From the NCBI GenBank assembly GCA_007050895.1, contig SMYP01000028.1, positions 1 to 7,756 of the forward strand: DNA of 7,756 nt. Reading direction: 5' to 3'. The stretch comes from Candidatus Bathyarchaeota archaeon (lineage in GTDB: Archaea; Thermoproteota; Bathyarchaeia; Bathyarchaeales; UBA233). The notes beneath the pieces were generated by a model, which saw nothing but the letters and a program-made list of their open reading frames with translations, did no database searches and was not told where the DNA came from. Numbering within the stretch: the first letter of the stretch is position 1; every line of letters begins with the position of its first letter. The position numbers and the translations under genes were made by a program. This document shows positions 1-7,349 of the stretch, piece after piece.

Positions 1-391
1 CTGGTCGCTGGTGATGATATTCGTTTTGAACGCAATGATGATAATGTTTGGGTACTTCATGGAAGTAGTGAATCAGAAAACCGAAAAAACTTCATGGTTA
101 GCTTTCATAGTGGGTTGCATTTCCGGAGGTGTTCCATGGGTAGTGTTATTCGCCTATTTCGTAGCAGCAATAATGTCAACTGGCACTGAACCTCCGGCAT
201 TTGTTTACTCAATATTCTTTATCTACTTTGCCGTGTTCAACGTTTTCGCCCTCAACATGGTCTTGCAGTACAAAGGTATAGGTCGCTGGAGAGACTACTT
301 GTACGGAGAGCGAGTCTACATTATACTTAGTTTCGCAGCTAAAACAGCACTGGCTTGGCTCGTCTTTATTGGAGTATTCGCGCCATTTTAA
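1..391 (+). CDS. Heliorhodopsin, C-terminal half (5' end outside window)
   Basis: Retinal-binding seven-helix membrane protein of the heliorhodopsin family. The reading frame is open from base 2 and has no start in the window, so the gene begins upstream; the ATG at 11 is an internal Met in helix 4. About 130 residues remain, roughly half of the usual 250-270. Visible segments are helix 4 (ending FGYFMEVVNQ), helix 5 (WLAFIVGC to PWVVLFAYF), helix 6 (FVYSIFFIYF to NMVLQY) and helix 7. The family hallmarks GRWRDYLYGER and LSFAAKTALAW are present. The lysine in AAKTALAW (codon 341-343) is the expected Schiff-base lysine, so the protein should bind retinal. The counterion glutamate of helix 3 lies off the left edge and cannot be checked. 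Heliorhodopsins have inverted topology (N-terminus cytoplasmic) and show no clear ion pumping; proposed roles are sensing or regulating partner enzymes. The gene ends 312 bp before uvrB on the same strand. Confidence 0.93.
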   Translation, partial: WSLVMIFVLNAMMIMFGYFMEVVNQKTEKTSWLAFIVGCISGGVPWVVLFAYFVAAIMSTGTEPPAFVYSIFFIYFAVFNVFALNMVLQYKGIGRWRDYLYGERVYIILSFAAKTALAWLVFIGVFAPF

Positions 392-400
392 ACATCCAAA

Positions 401-431
401 TTTCTACCTTTTTTTCCAAATTGAAAAAAGC
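401..431 (+). terminator. Candidate T-rich archaeal-type terminator after heliorhodopsin
   Basis: Ten bases after the heliorhodopsin stop codon lies a pyrimidine-rich stretch with an uninterrupted run of seven T at 409-415, followed by a short A-run. Archaeal RNA polymerase commonly stops at such T-runs in the non-template strand without a hairpin. A second, six-T run at 526-531 could act as a backup. If functional, this separates the heliorhodopsin transcript from uvrB. The call rests only on composition and position. Confidence 0.4.
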
Positions 432-441
432 TGACTTTAAT

Positions 442-459
442 CGCCTAACGTACGTGGCG
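442..459. repeat. Imperfect inverted repeat around an 8-bp palindrome
   Basis: The segment CGCCTAACGTACGTGGCG has complementary ends (CGCC at 442-445, GGCG at 456-459) around the perfect palindrome ACGTACGT at 448-455. It could fold as a six-pair stem with a two-base TA bulge and a GTAC loop, or it could be a protein-binding dyad. It is GC-rich compared with its surroundings. It lies about 50 bp after the heliorhodopsin stop and about 185 bp before the uvrB TATA-like box, so which gene it might serve is unclear. It may also be chance. Confidence 0.3.
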
Positions 460-642
460 TTTCTATTCTGAGCTAGACTTAATTAGAACACCAAACCAAG
501 AAGAATCATCATCCGTAAAAACCTCTTTTTTGGCTCATCATAATCTAGGGTTTTGATTAGAAAATGTCTGGAAAAAATTAGTACAATTGCAAATACATTC
601 AAAATGAACTCGCAAAAGCTTCAAATTCGGTATGGTTACTGC

Positions 643-651
643 TATATAAAA
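643..651 (+). promoter_or_regulatory. Candidate archaeal TATA box for uvrB
   Basis: TATATAAAA lies 52 bp before the uvrB start codon and is the best TATA-box match in the intergenic region. With the usual archaeal spacing of about 25 bp from box centre to transcription start, the mRNA would begin near 670-675 and carry a leader of about 30 nt. No clear purine-rich BRE precedes it. The leader shows no Shine-Dalgarno motif but has an out-of-frame ATG at 679. Confidence 0.45.
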
Positions 652-703
652 ACGAATAAAAATGACCAAAAAGCAAAAATGATTCGGCTACCCACAAAAA
701 GCA

Positions 704-2650
704 ATGCAATTCCAACTTACCGCTCCTTTCCAGCAGTCACCTGGACAACAAATCGCGGTTAATCAATTAGTAAAAAACTTCTCTGAGAAAGAAAAGCAGA
801 CGTTGCTAGGCATTACGGGAAGCGGTAAAACTTTCGTTATGGCTAACCTAATTCAGAGATTGCAGAAGCCCACTCTGATCATAGCTCACAACAAAACACT
901 TGCTGCTCAGCTTTTTGCTGAGCTCAAAGAGTATTTTCCTCGCAATCGAGTGGAGTATTTTATCAGTTTCTACGATTACTACCAACCCGAATCATATTTG
1001 CCCACAAAGGATATGTATATTGAAAAAGATTCCAGCGTGAACGCACAGATAGAAAAGATGCGGATGCAAGCGGTCTCCAGCATCGTTAGCAGAAACGATA
1101 CAATAATTGTCGCTAGCATAAGTTGTATCTACAGCTTGGGCAACCCCGATGATTTCAAAGCTATGGCTATTGAACTGCAAATTGGCCAACTAATGACACG
1201 CAAACAACTTATCCACGCCTTGGTTGACATGCAATATAACCGAAACGACATAGCGTTGGAACCCGGAACGTTCCGCGTTCGAGGAGACACTGTGGATGTG
1301 ATACCTTCTTACGAAAACGACATACTACGCGTCGAACTGGAAGGCACTCGAGTCAAAAAAATCAAGGAAGTAAACGCGATCACGGGCGAAACGAAAGGCG
1401 TCATTGATGAAGTTACTCTCTATCCTGCAAGGCAGTATGTAGTTCCTGAGCTAAAGCAACAGCGCGCACTACAACAAATACAGAGAGAACTCGAAGAACA
1501 GCTTCCAAGATTGCCGCCTTTGGAAGCTCAGAGACTCAAACAAAGAACCAACTATGACCTTGAGATGATACGAGAAGTGGGATTCTGCAGCGGAATGGAG
1601 AACTACAGCAGGCATTTCGACGGACGTAACTCCGGAGAACCACCTTTTACTTTGATGGATTACTTTCCTCAGGATCACTTACTAATAATTGACGAGAGTC
1701 ACCAAACCATCCCCCAAGCGCGGGCGATGTACAACGGAGATTATGCTCGCAAGAAGAACCTTGTCGACTATGGCTTTCGCTTACCCAGCGCCTTCGACAA
1801 TCGCCCACTCAAATTCGAAGAGTTCGAACAGAAAATGGGCAAAACACTCTTTGTTTCCGCTACGCCAGCAGAGTATGAACTACAACTAAGCGGAGCGCCC
1901 GTAGAGCTGATTACGAGACCCACAGGACTCCTGGATCCCCTAGTGAAGCTTCATCCAATTGAGGGACAAATGCAACATCTGATGCAAGAAGCAAAAGAGA
2001 CAATTGTTCAGGGAAACCGAATCTTAGTGACTACGTTGACAAAGCGCATGGCAGAAGACTTAACCGACTATCTCGTTAAAGAAGGCTTCCGCGTGAGATA
2101 CATGCATTCTGAAGTGGACAGTTTAGATCGCATAGAACTTGTGCGGCAACTCCGTATTGGAGACTATGATATTCTAGTGGGAATCAACCTTCTTCGCGAA
2201 GGCTTAGATATACCTGAAGTTGCCACAATATTCATTTTAGACGCTGACAAGGAAGGTTTCCTCCGGGACGAGCGCAGCCTCATCCAAACCATAGGTCGCG
2301 CGGCAAGAAACGTAGACGGTAAAGTCGTCCTCTATGCCGACGTTAAAACACAGTCAATAAAGAAGGCAATGGAAACAACACAGTACAGACGAAAATTCCA
2401 GATGCGTTTTAATCGCATCCATAGCATTACTCCTAAAACTATCATGAAAAAAATTACTGAGAAGGAGAGAATAATCAAAGGCATCAAGCACATGGCCAAA
2501 ACGGATATTCAACGGCAAATAATAGAGTTTGATGCTGAAATGAAGGATGCTGCGGAGCGACTTGATTTTGAGCGGGCAATCCAGCTCCGAGATGCCATCA
2601 GAGATCTTGTGCAGTCGTTATCGCTGAAGTCAACAAGTGAACAGAAGTAA
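704..2650 (+). CDS. uvrB: UvrB, excision nuclease damage-verification helicase subunit
   Basis: UvrB is the DNA-damage-verifying ATPase of cytoplasmic nucleotide excision repair; it is loaded by UvrA and then recruits UvrC. The product has 648 residues, slightly shorter than E. coli UvrB (673). Walker A GITGSGKT is at 36-43 (K42), the damage-probing beta-hairpin motif YDYYQPESY at 90-98, and the DESH Walker B motif at 330-333. The late helicase motifs GINLLREGLDIPEV and QTIGRAAR (528-535) are intact, as are RPTGLLDP and TTLTKRMAEDL. A C-terminal UVR domain (about 605-640), which binds the matching UvrC domain, is present. The ATG at 704 is the only sensible start: an in-frame stop lies at 680-682, and the N-terminus aligns with the family from QFQLTAPFQQSPGQQ. 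No Shine-Dalgarno motif precedes it. It is the first gene of the uvrB-uvrA-uvrC cluster. No defect is visible. Confidence 0.98.
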   Translation: MQFQLTAPFQQSPGQQIAVNQLVKNFSEKEKQTLLGITGSGKTFVMANLIQRLQKPTLIIAHNKTLAAQLFAELKEYFPRNRVEYFISFYDYYQPESYLPTKDMYIEKDSSVNAQIEKMRMQAVSSIVSRNDTIIVASISCIYSLGNPDDFKAMAIELQIGQLMTRKQLIHALVDMQYNRNDIALEPGTFRVRGDTVDVIPSYENDILRVELEGTRVKKIKEVNAITGETKGVIDEVTLYPARQYVVPELKQQRALQQIQRELEEQLPRLPPLEAQRLKQRTNYDLEMIREVGFCSGMENYSRHFDGRNSGEPPFTLMDYFPQDHLLIIDESHQTIPQARAMYNGDYARKKNLVDYGFRLPSAFDNRPLKFEEFEQKMGKTLFVSATPAEYELQLSGAPVELITRPTGLLDPLVKLHPIEGQMQHLMQEAKETIVQGNRILVTTLTKRMAEDLTDYLVKEGFRVRYMHSEVDSLDRIELVRQLRIGDYDILVGINLLREGLDIPEVATIFILDADKEGFLRDERSLIQTIGRAARNVDGKVVLYADVKTQSIKKAMETTQYRRKFQMRFNRIHSITPKTIMKKITEKERIIKGIKHMAKTDIQRQIIEFDAEMKDAAERLDFERAIQLRDAIRDLVQSLSLKSTSEQK

Positions 2651-2728
2651 TAGAAAAATGCATTAAAAGAACAATAAAGTTGAAATGTGAAGGTTTTAGG
2701 ATTATTCTATCCATTAAAAACAAAATAC

Positions 2729-2732
2729 AGGT
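2729..2732 (+). promoter_or_regulatory. Short Shine-Dalgarno-like motif supporting the uvrA ATG
   Basis: AGGT, eight bases before the ATG at 2741, matches part of the archaeal/bacterial GGAGGTGAT consensus. Together with the alignment of the protein N-terminus to UvrA, it favours 2741 over the upstream GTG at 2687. The motif is only four bases long. A competing reading is a leaderless uvrA transcript driven by the TATA-like ATTAAAAA at 2713-2720, whose centre lies about 25 bp before the ATG. Confidence 0.35.
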
Positions 2733-2740
2733 ATCAAATA

Positions 2741-5605
2741 ATGAGAGACAGCATATATGTCAAAGGCGCTCGTGAGCATAACTTGAAGAATATTGATGTG
2801 AACTTGCCACGTAACAAGCTGATAGTGATTACTGGATTATCGGGTTCTGGTAAGAGCACTCTTGCCTTTGACACAATTTATGCTGAGGGACAGCGCAGGT
2901 ACGTGGAGAGTTTGTCTGCGTATGCACGGCAGTTTCTAGGATTAATGAACAAACCCGATGTTGATTCTATAGATGGGCTTTCACCCGCAATTTCAATAGA
3001 GCAAAAAAGCACCAGTAAGAACCCACGGTCTACGGTTGGCACGGTTACTGAGATTTATGACTATCTTCGCCTACTTTTTGCCCGCGTTGGCACCCATCAT
3101 TGTCCCAAATGCGATAGTTCTATTCGACCTCAGAGTCCAGAAAACATCGCCAACTTGGTTATGGCAGAACGCGGCAAAAAGTTGGTCTTCTTGGCACCTA
3201 TCATCAGGGGTATGAAAGGCACGCATGAACAGGTTTTCGATGATCTCAAAAAACAAGGCTACACCAAAATCCGTGTTGATCAGAAAATCTATGACAGCGA
3301 TAATGTCAAAGAGGAGATAAAGCTAATTCGCTATGAGAAGCACTGGATAGAAGCTATCATAGACACCGTGAGAATTGACGATGAAGAGCGTTCCAGAATT
3401 GCAGAAGCGGTAGAACAAGCGTTGCGGCTCGGTAAAGGAACCATGATTGTGATTGACGCTGAAGAAGATTTGGGTAAGACGCGCGAGCTGGAGCGTTTTC
3501 AAAGTGAAACGATTTTCAGCACTTTTGGCGCATGCCCGAATCATCCGGAAATCGTTTTTGAGAGCCTGGAACCACGCATGTTCTCATTCAACTCTCCCTA
3601 TGGAGCCTGCCCCACCTGCCACGGATTAGGCGAAATCAAAGAAGTCTCTGCAGATCTCATAGTTCCTGACAAGAACAAATCTATTATTGATGGCGCACTA
3701 CGAGTTTACGGCAAGATGGATCTTAGCTGGAGAGCCCAACAACTGGCTCTTGTAGGCAAGAAACATGGGTTTGATCTCTTTACCCCCATCAGCGACTTTA
3801 CTGAGAAACAACTTCACGTACTTTTATATGGAGACAAGGAACCCCTAAACGGAAATTGGTCAAACGGTGCTAACATGTGGATGCGCGATGGTTGGGAAGG
3901 AGTTATTCCACAAACCATGAGACTATATCACCAAACCGAGAGCGAATGGAGAAAAGAGGATATTGAGAAGTTCATGAAGTCTCGCATATGCAATACTTGC
4001 AAGGGTAAGCGGTTGCAGCCTGTGGTTCTCGCCGTGCGAATTCTAGATAAGAGCATCATAGATATAACGGATCTTTCGATTGAAAGGGCATTGGGTTTTT
4101 TCGAAAGTTTGCCTTCAAAGTTGAATGAGAGAGAAATAGCAATCGCGAGGCAAGTACTCAAAGAAATTAATGAGCGATTGAGCTTCCTTAACAACGTCGG
4201 ATTAGGATATATTTCACTTTCCAGAGCCGCACGTACACTTTCTGGAGGTGAGGCACAAAGGATTCGTTTAGCCACCCAGATTGGCAGCAATCTCATGGGC
4301 GTCCTATACATCTTGGATGAACCTAGCATCGGGTTGCATCAAAAGGATAACGCTAAGCTCATAAGCACGCTCCATAGGCTGCGAGACTTGGGAAATACGT
4401 TGATTGTGGTGGAACATGATGAGGAAACGATATTGAGCGCAGATCATATTGTTGATATGGGCCCTGGTGCTGGAGTTCACGGTGGACAAGTTGTTTCTGA
4501 GGGCTCACCAGCAGAAATTATGGCTAATAAGAAGAGTCTGACAGGCAAATATCTCTCTGGAGAATTGGAGATCATGGTTCCGTTGCAGAGAAGAAAACCC
4601 GCTGGCTACATAAAAGTAACGGGCGCCGAGGAGAACAACCTCAAAAGCCTTACGGCACATATGCCCTTGGGGGTGTTATGTGGAATTACTGGAGTTTCAG
4701 GTTCGGGTAAGAGCACCCTCATGAATCTAACTGTTATGCCAGCATTGAGACAAATGTTCGGTGAACGCATTGAAACAGTTGGAAAACACAGCACCGTAGA
4801 TGTTCCTTCTTTCGTTAGAAATGTCATCGTAATAGATCAGGATCCCATCGGGAAAACACCTAGAAGCAATCCTGCGACCTATACCAAACTTTTCGACCAA
4901 GTCAGGAAACTTTTCGCCCTCACCAAAGAGGCTAAAGCTCACGGATACACCCCGGGAAGATTCTCATTTAACGTGAAAGGAGGAAGATGTGAAACTTGCC
5001 ACGGCGATGGAGTATTACGAATCAGCATGAACTTCCTGCCTGATGTCTATGTACAATGCGACGAGTGTCAAGGAAAACGTTACAATAAGGAAACACTCAG
5101 CGTGCTTTATAAAGGAAAAAATATCGCAGAAGTGTTGGATATGACGGTCGAAGAAGCAGCAGATTTCTTCAAGAACATACCACTCGTCTCGCATAAATTG
5201 CAAACACTAATGGATGTTGGATTGGGATATATCAAGTTGGGACAAAGCTCTACTACACTTTCGGGTGGAGAAAGTCAACGTATTAAGATTACTCGTGAAC
5301 TAAGCAAACGCAAGTCGGGACACGCAGTTTACATGCTAGATGAACCAACAACCGGATTACATTTTGACGATACCAAACGACTTATCAAAGTATTGAATCG
5401 TCTAGTGACTAAGGGAAATACCGTTTTTGTCATCGAGCATAACTTGGATGTTGTAAAGAGCTGTGATTATTTGATTGATTTAGGTCCCGAAGGCGGAGAG
5501 GAAGGTGGAGAAATCATTGCTCAAGGGACTCCAGAGGAAGTTGCTAAAAACAGCCAGTCTTACACAGGTAAATTCCTGAAAAAAATACTTTTGAAAAATA
5601 AGTGA
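2741..5605 (+). CDS. uvrA: UvrA, excision nuclease damage-recognition ATPase subunit
   Basis: UvrA is the dimeric ABC-class ATPase that scans DNA for bulky lesions and loads UvrB. From the ATG at 2741 it has 954 residues (E. coli 940). That start gives MRDSIYVKGAREHNLKN, which aligns with the family N-terminus; a GTG at 2687 would add 18 atypical residues. First ATPase half: Walker A GLSGSGKST 32-40 (K38), signature LSGGEAQRI from 500, Walker B D526-E527. Second half: Walker A GVSGSGKST 651-659 (K657), signature LSGGESQRI from 840, Walker B D867-E868. The C-terminal zinc finger is C750-X2-C753-X19-C773-X2-C776. A first-half zinc module has C265-X2-H268 and C290-X2-C293, so one ligand is His instead of the E. 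coli Cys. Further CxxC pairs are at 121/124 and 417/420. It follows uvrB by 90 bp and precedes uvrC by 28 bp, consistent with co-transcription. Confidence 0.98.
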   Translation: MRDSIYVKGAREHNLKNIDVNLPRNKLIVITGLSGSGKSTLAFDTIYAEGQRRYVESLSAYARQFLGLMNKPDVDSIDGLSPAISIEQKSTSKNPRSTVGTVTEIYDYLRLLFARVGTHHCPKCDSSIRPQSPENIANLVMAERGKKLVFLAPIIRGMKGTHEQVFDDLKKQGYTKIRVDQKIYDSDNVKEEIKLIRYEKHWIEAIIDTVRIDDEERSRIAEAVEQALRLGKGTMIVIDAEEDLGKTRELERFQSETIFSTFGACPNHPEIVFESLEPRMFSFNSPYGACPTCHGLGEIKEVSADLIVPDKNKSIIDGALRVYGKMDLSWRAQQLALVGKKHGFDLFTPISDFTEKQLHVLLYGDKEPLNGNWSNGANMWMRDGWEGVIPQTMRLYHQTESEWRKEDIEKFMKSRICNTCKGKRLQPVVLAVRILDKSIIDITDLSIERALGFFESLPSKLNEREIAIARQVLKEINERLSFLNNVGLGYISLSRAARTLSGGEAQRIRLATQIGSNLMGVLYILDEPSIGLHQKDNAKLISTLHRLRDLGNTLIVVEHDEETILSADHIVDMGPGAGVHGGQVVSEGSPAEIMANKKSLTGKYLSGELEIMVPLQRRKPAGYIKVTGAEENNLKSLTAHMPLGVLCGITGVSGSGKSTLMNLTVMPALRQMFGERIETVGKHSTVDVPSFVRNVIVIDQDPIGKTPRSNPATYTKLFDQVRKLFALTKEAKAHGYTPGRFSFNVKGGRCETCHGDGVLRISMNFLPDVYVQCDECQGKRYNKETLSVLYKGKNIAEVLDMTVEEAADFFKNIPLVSHKLQTLMDVGLGYIKLGQSSTTLSGGESQRIKITRELSKRKSGHAVYMLDEPTTGLHFDDTKRLIKVLNRLVTKGNTVFVIEHNLDVVKSCDYLIDLGPEGGEEGGEIIAQGTPEEVAKNSQSYTGKFLKKILLKNK

Positions 5606-5633
5606 GAAAAATTATGAGTGGCGGACTGTTCAG

Positions 5634-7268
5634 ATGATAGCAATTCCAAGTACTTCCGATTTCAAAAGCGCCGATATTCCCAAGGATCCGGGAGTATACT
5701 TGTTTAAAGATGAAGCAGGGGAAATTTTGTATATAGGAAAAGCTAGGAATCTACGTCAGCGAGTGAAAAGTTATTTCTCTACCAACGATAAGCCGCCTAA
5801 AACGCGCAAATTGGTTGGTCAAATCAGAAACGTCGATTGGATTGTGGTTAACAATGAGGTTGAAGCCCTTCTTCTGGAGAACAAACTTGTCAAGCAACAC
5901 ACTCCTAAGTACAACATAAATCTTAAAGACGCTAAAACCTACGCCTACATTGCCCTCACACGCGAAATTTACCCTAGAATTCTTACCTCTAGAAAAACCT
6001 CCCGTAAACTAGAGTCTTTTGGACCATACACTGATGGATTTGCAAGACAGGACCTACAAAGACTGGTCATCAGGTTATTCAAGCTGCGTATATGCAAAAA
6101 CCTTCCCAAACGAGCTTGCCTTAATTTCCATATTGGTTTGTGCACAGCTCCCTGCATTGAAAACGTAACAGCTACACAGTATGCAACTCAAGTAGAACAA
6201 GCACGTTCTTTCCTAAGCGGAGACTACGAGAAAACAAGTGAAAGCCTAATTGCACAGATGAAAGCTGCCTCTGAAGAAATGAAATACGAGCGCGCGATGG
6301 AGTTGCGGAATCATATCGCTTCGATAAAACTACTTAGGGAACGACAAATTGTTGATAACGAGAGGCATTTTGATCAAGATTTAATGGCATTCAAACGGCT
6401 CGATGGGGAACTATTTGTGGTTCAAATGGGTGTGCGCAAAGGAGTATTGTTGGGCAAGAAGGATTTCTCGATAGACTTTTCACCCCATGTTAAACAGGAA
6501 TTCCTAAAAGCTTTCTATTCAGCTAATCTCATTCCACGAGAGATTTTGCTCAATCAATCGTGCTGGCAAGGCAGCTCAGAGAAAAAAGCATTAGAAGAGT
6601 TCCTATCCACAAAAAGGGGAGGTCCAGTCAGCATCGCAATTCCAAGAAAAGGAGAAAAACTTGGTTTGATCAGGTTGGCAGAGAAGAACATCGAATATAC
6701 ATTGAATCGGGACAGCGCACTCATTGACTTGCAAAATGCTCTCAACTTGCCAAGCCTTCCACGAATAATCGAATGTTTTGATGTATCCAACCTTGGATAT
6801 GAACACATTGTCTCGGGCATGGTTAGGTTCACGGATGCGAAACCTGATAAAAGCAATTATCGTAAATTCAAAGTAAAATTCACGGATAGGCAAAATGATC
6901 TTGCAGCTATGAACGAAGTGATCACGAGAAGATACGGGCGATTAATAGAGGAGCATAAACAACTGCCAGACCTAGTGGTTATAGATGGCGGTCCAGGACA
7001 GGTTACCGCCGCGCATTCAGCTATTAAATCGCTTGGATTGCAACTTCCGCTTATAGGTTTAGCCAAGAAGCATGAAGAGATTTTTCTACCAAACGAATCG
7101 ACGCCGCTACAGTTCAATAGGAGCAGTCGTATGATGCTCTTGTTAAGGCAAATTCGAGATGTGACCCACAACTTCTCAATCCGCTATAATCGCAAGAGAA
7201 GGCAAATGAAGATGAAAGAAGAATTCCAAAAATTTAGGACAAAAGAGAAAAAGGATAAAGAACGATAA
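5634..7268 (+). CDS. uvrC: UvrC, dual-incision endonuclease, lacking the C-terminal HhH domain
   Basis: UvrC makes both cuts around a lesion marked by UvrB. The product has 544 residues versus 610 in E. coli. In order: an N-terminal GIY-YIG nuclease (GVY at 20-22, YIG at 33-35, conserved Glu at 77 in EVEALLLE) for the 3' cut; a four-cysteine cluster C154, C162, C170, C174 that matches the iron-sulfur cysteines reported for E. coli UvrC; a UVR domain at about 203-238 that binds UvrB; and an RNase H-like nuclease for the 5' cut with D383 (CFDVSN), D422, D451 (VIDGG) and H512 (RDVTH). Only 32 residues follow H512, ending in a Lys/Arg-rich tail, so the tandem helix-hairpin-helix domain is absent. 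The stop is followed by AT-rich non-coding DNA with no HhH remnant seen. The ATG at 5634 fits the family N-terminus; a weak GGCGGA lies about eight bases upstream. Confidence 0.97.
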   Translation: MIAIPSTSDFKSADIPKDPGVYLFKDEAGEILYIGKARNLRQRVKSYFSTNDKPPKTRKLVGQIRNVDWIVVNNEVEALLLENKLVKQHTPKYNINLKDAKTYAYIALTREIYPRILTSRKTSRKLESFGPYTDGFARQDLQRLVIRLFKLRICKNLPKRACLNFHIGLCTAPCIENVTATQYATQVEQARSFLSGDYEKTSESLIAQMKAASEEMKYERAMELRNHIASIKLLRERQIVDNERHFDQDLMAFKRLDGELFVVQMGVRKGVLLGKKDFSIDFSPHVKQEFLKAFYSANLIPREILLNQSCWQGSSEKKALEEFLSTKRGGPVSIAIPRKGEKLGLIRLAEKNIEYTLNRDSALIDLQNALNLPSLPRIIECFDVSNLGYEHIVSGMVRFTDAKPDKSNYRKFKVKFTDRQNDLAAMNEVITRRYGRLIEEHKQLPDLVVIDGGPGQVTAAHSAIKSLGLQLPLIGLAKKHEEIFLPNESTPLQFNRSSRMMLLLRQIRDVTHNFSIRYNRKRRQMKMKEEFQKFRTKEKKDKER

Positions 7269-7349
7269 TAACCTACTCAAAATTTAATCTCAAGGGACTT
7301 TCACAAATAATAAAAAGGAATAAATTAAAGAAACTGATGAGACGATGAT

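Larger units (their letters stand above)
392..703. other. Non-coding intergenic region between heliorhodopsin and uvrB
   Basis: This AT-rich stretch of 312 bp shows no convincing gene. It contains the T-runs at 409-415 and 526-531, an imperfect dyad at 442-459, a weak inverted pair TAATC/GATTA at 541-559, and a TATA-like box at 643-651. A 69-codon open frame crosses its right half and runs into uvrB in another frame, but it has no family resemblance and overlaps the putative promoter. The region is large enough to hold independent transcription signals for uvrB. Confidence 0.6.

Noticed and set aside
541..559. Inverted pair TAATC/GATTA before uvrB
   Set aside because: A five-base arm with a nine-base loop in AT-rich DNA is expected by chance and lacks a clear position relative to promoter elements.
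553..762. 69-codon + strand open frame upstream of and overlapping the uvrB start
   Set aside because: Its sequence is Lys/Asn/Thr-rich as expected from AT-rich non-coding DNA, it resembles no family, it spans the TATA-like box, and its 3' part overlaps the real uvrB frame.
2687..2740. Upstream GTG start giving UvrA an 18-residue N-terminal extension
   Set aside because: The extension (MKVLGLFYPL and onward) has no counterpart in UvrA; the ATG at 2741 aligns with the family start and has an AGGT motif eight bases upstream.
3928..4329. 133-codon open frame on the - strand inside uvrA
   Set aside because: It is antisense to conserved UvrA sequence, including the first signature motif, and has no recognisable protein features.
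6554..7171. Several overlapping 96-104 codon frames on the - strand inside uvrC
   Set aside because: They mirror the conserved RNase H-like nuclease coding sequence and look like shadows of it.
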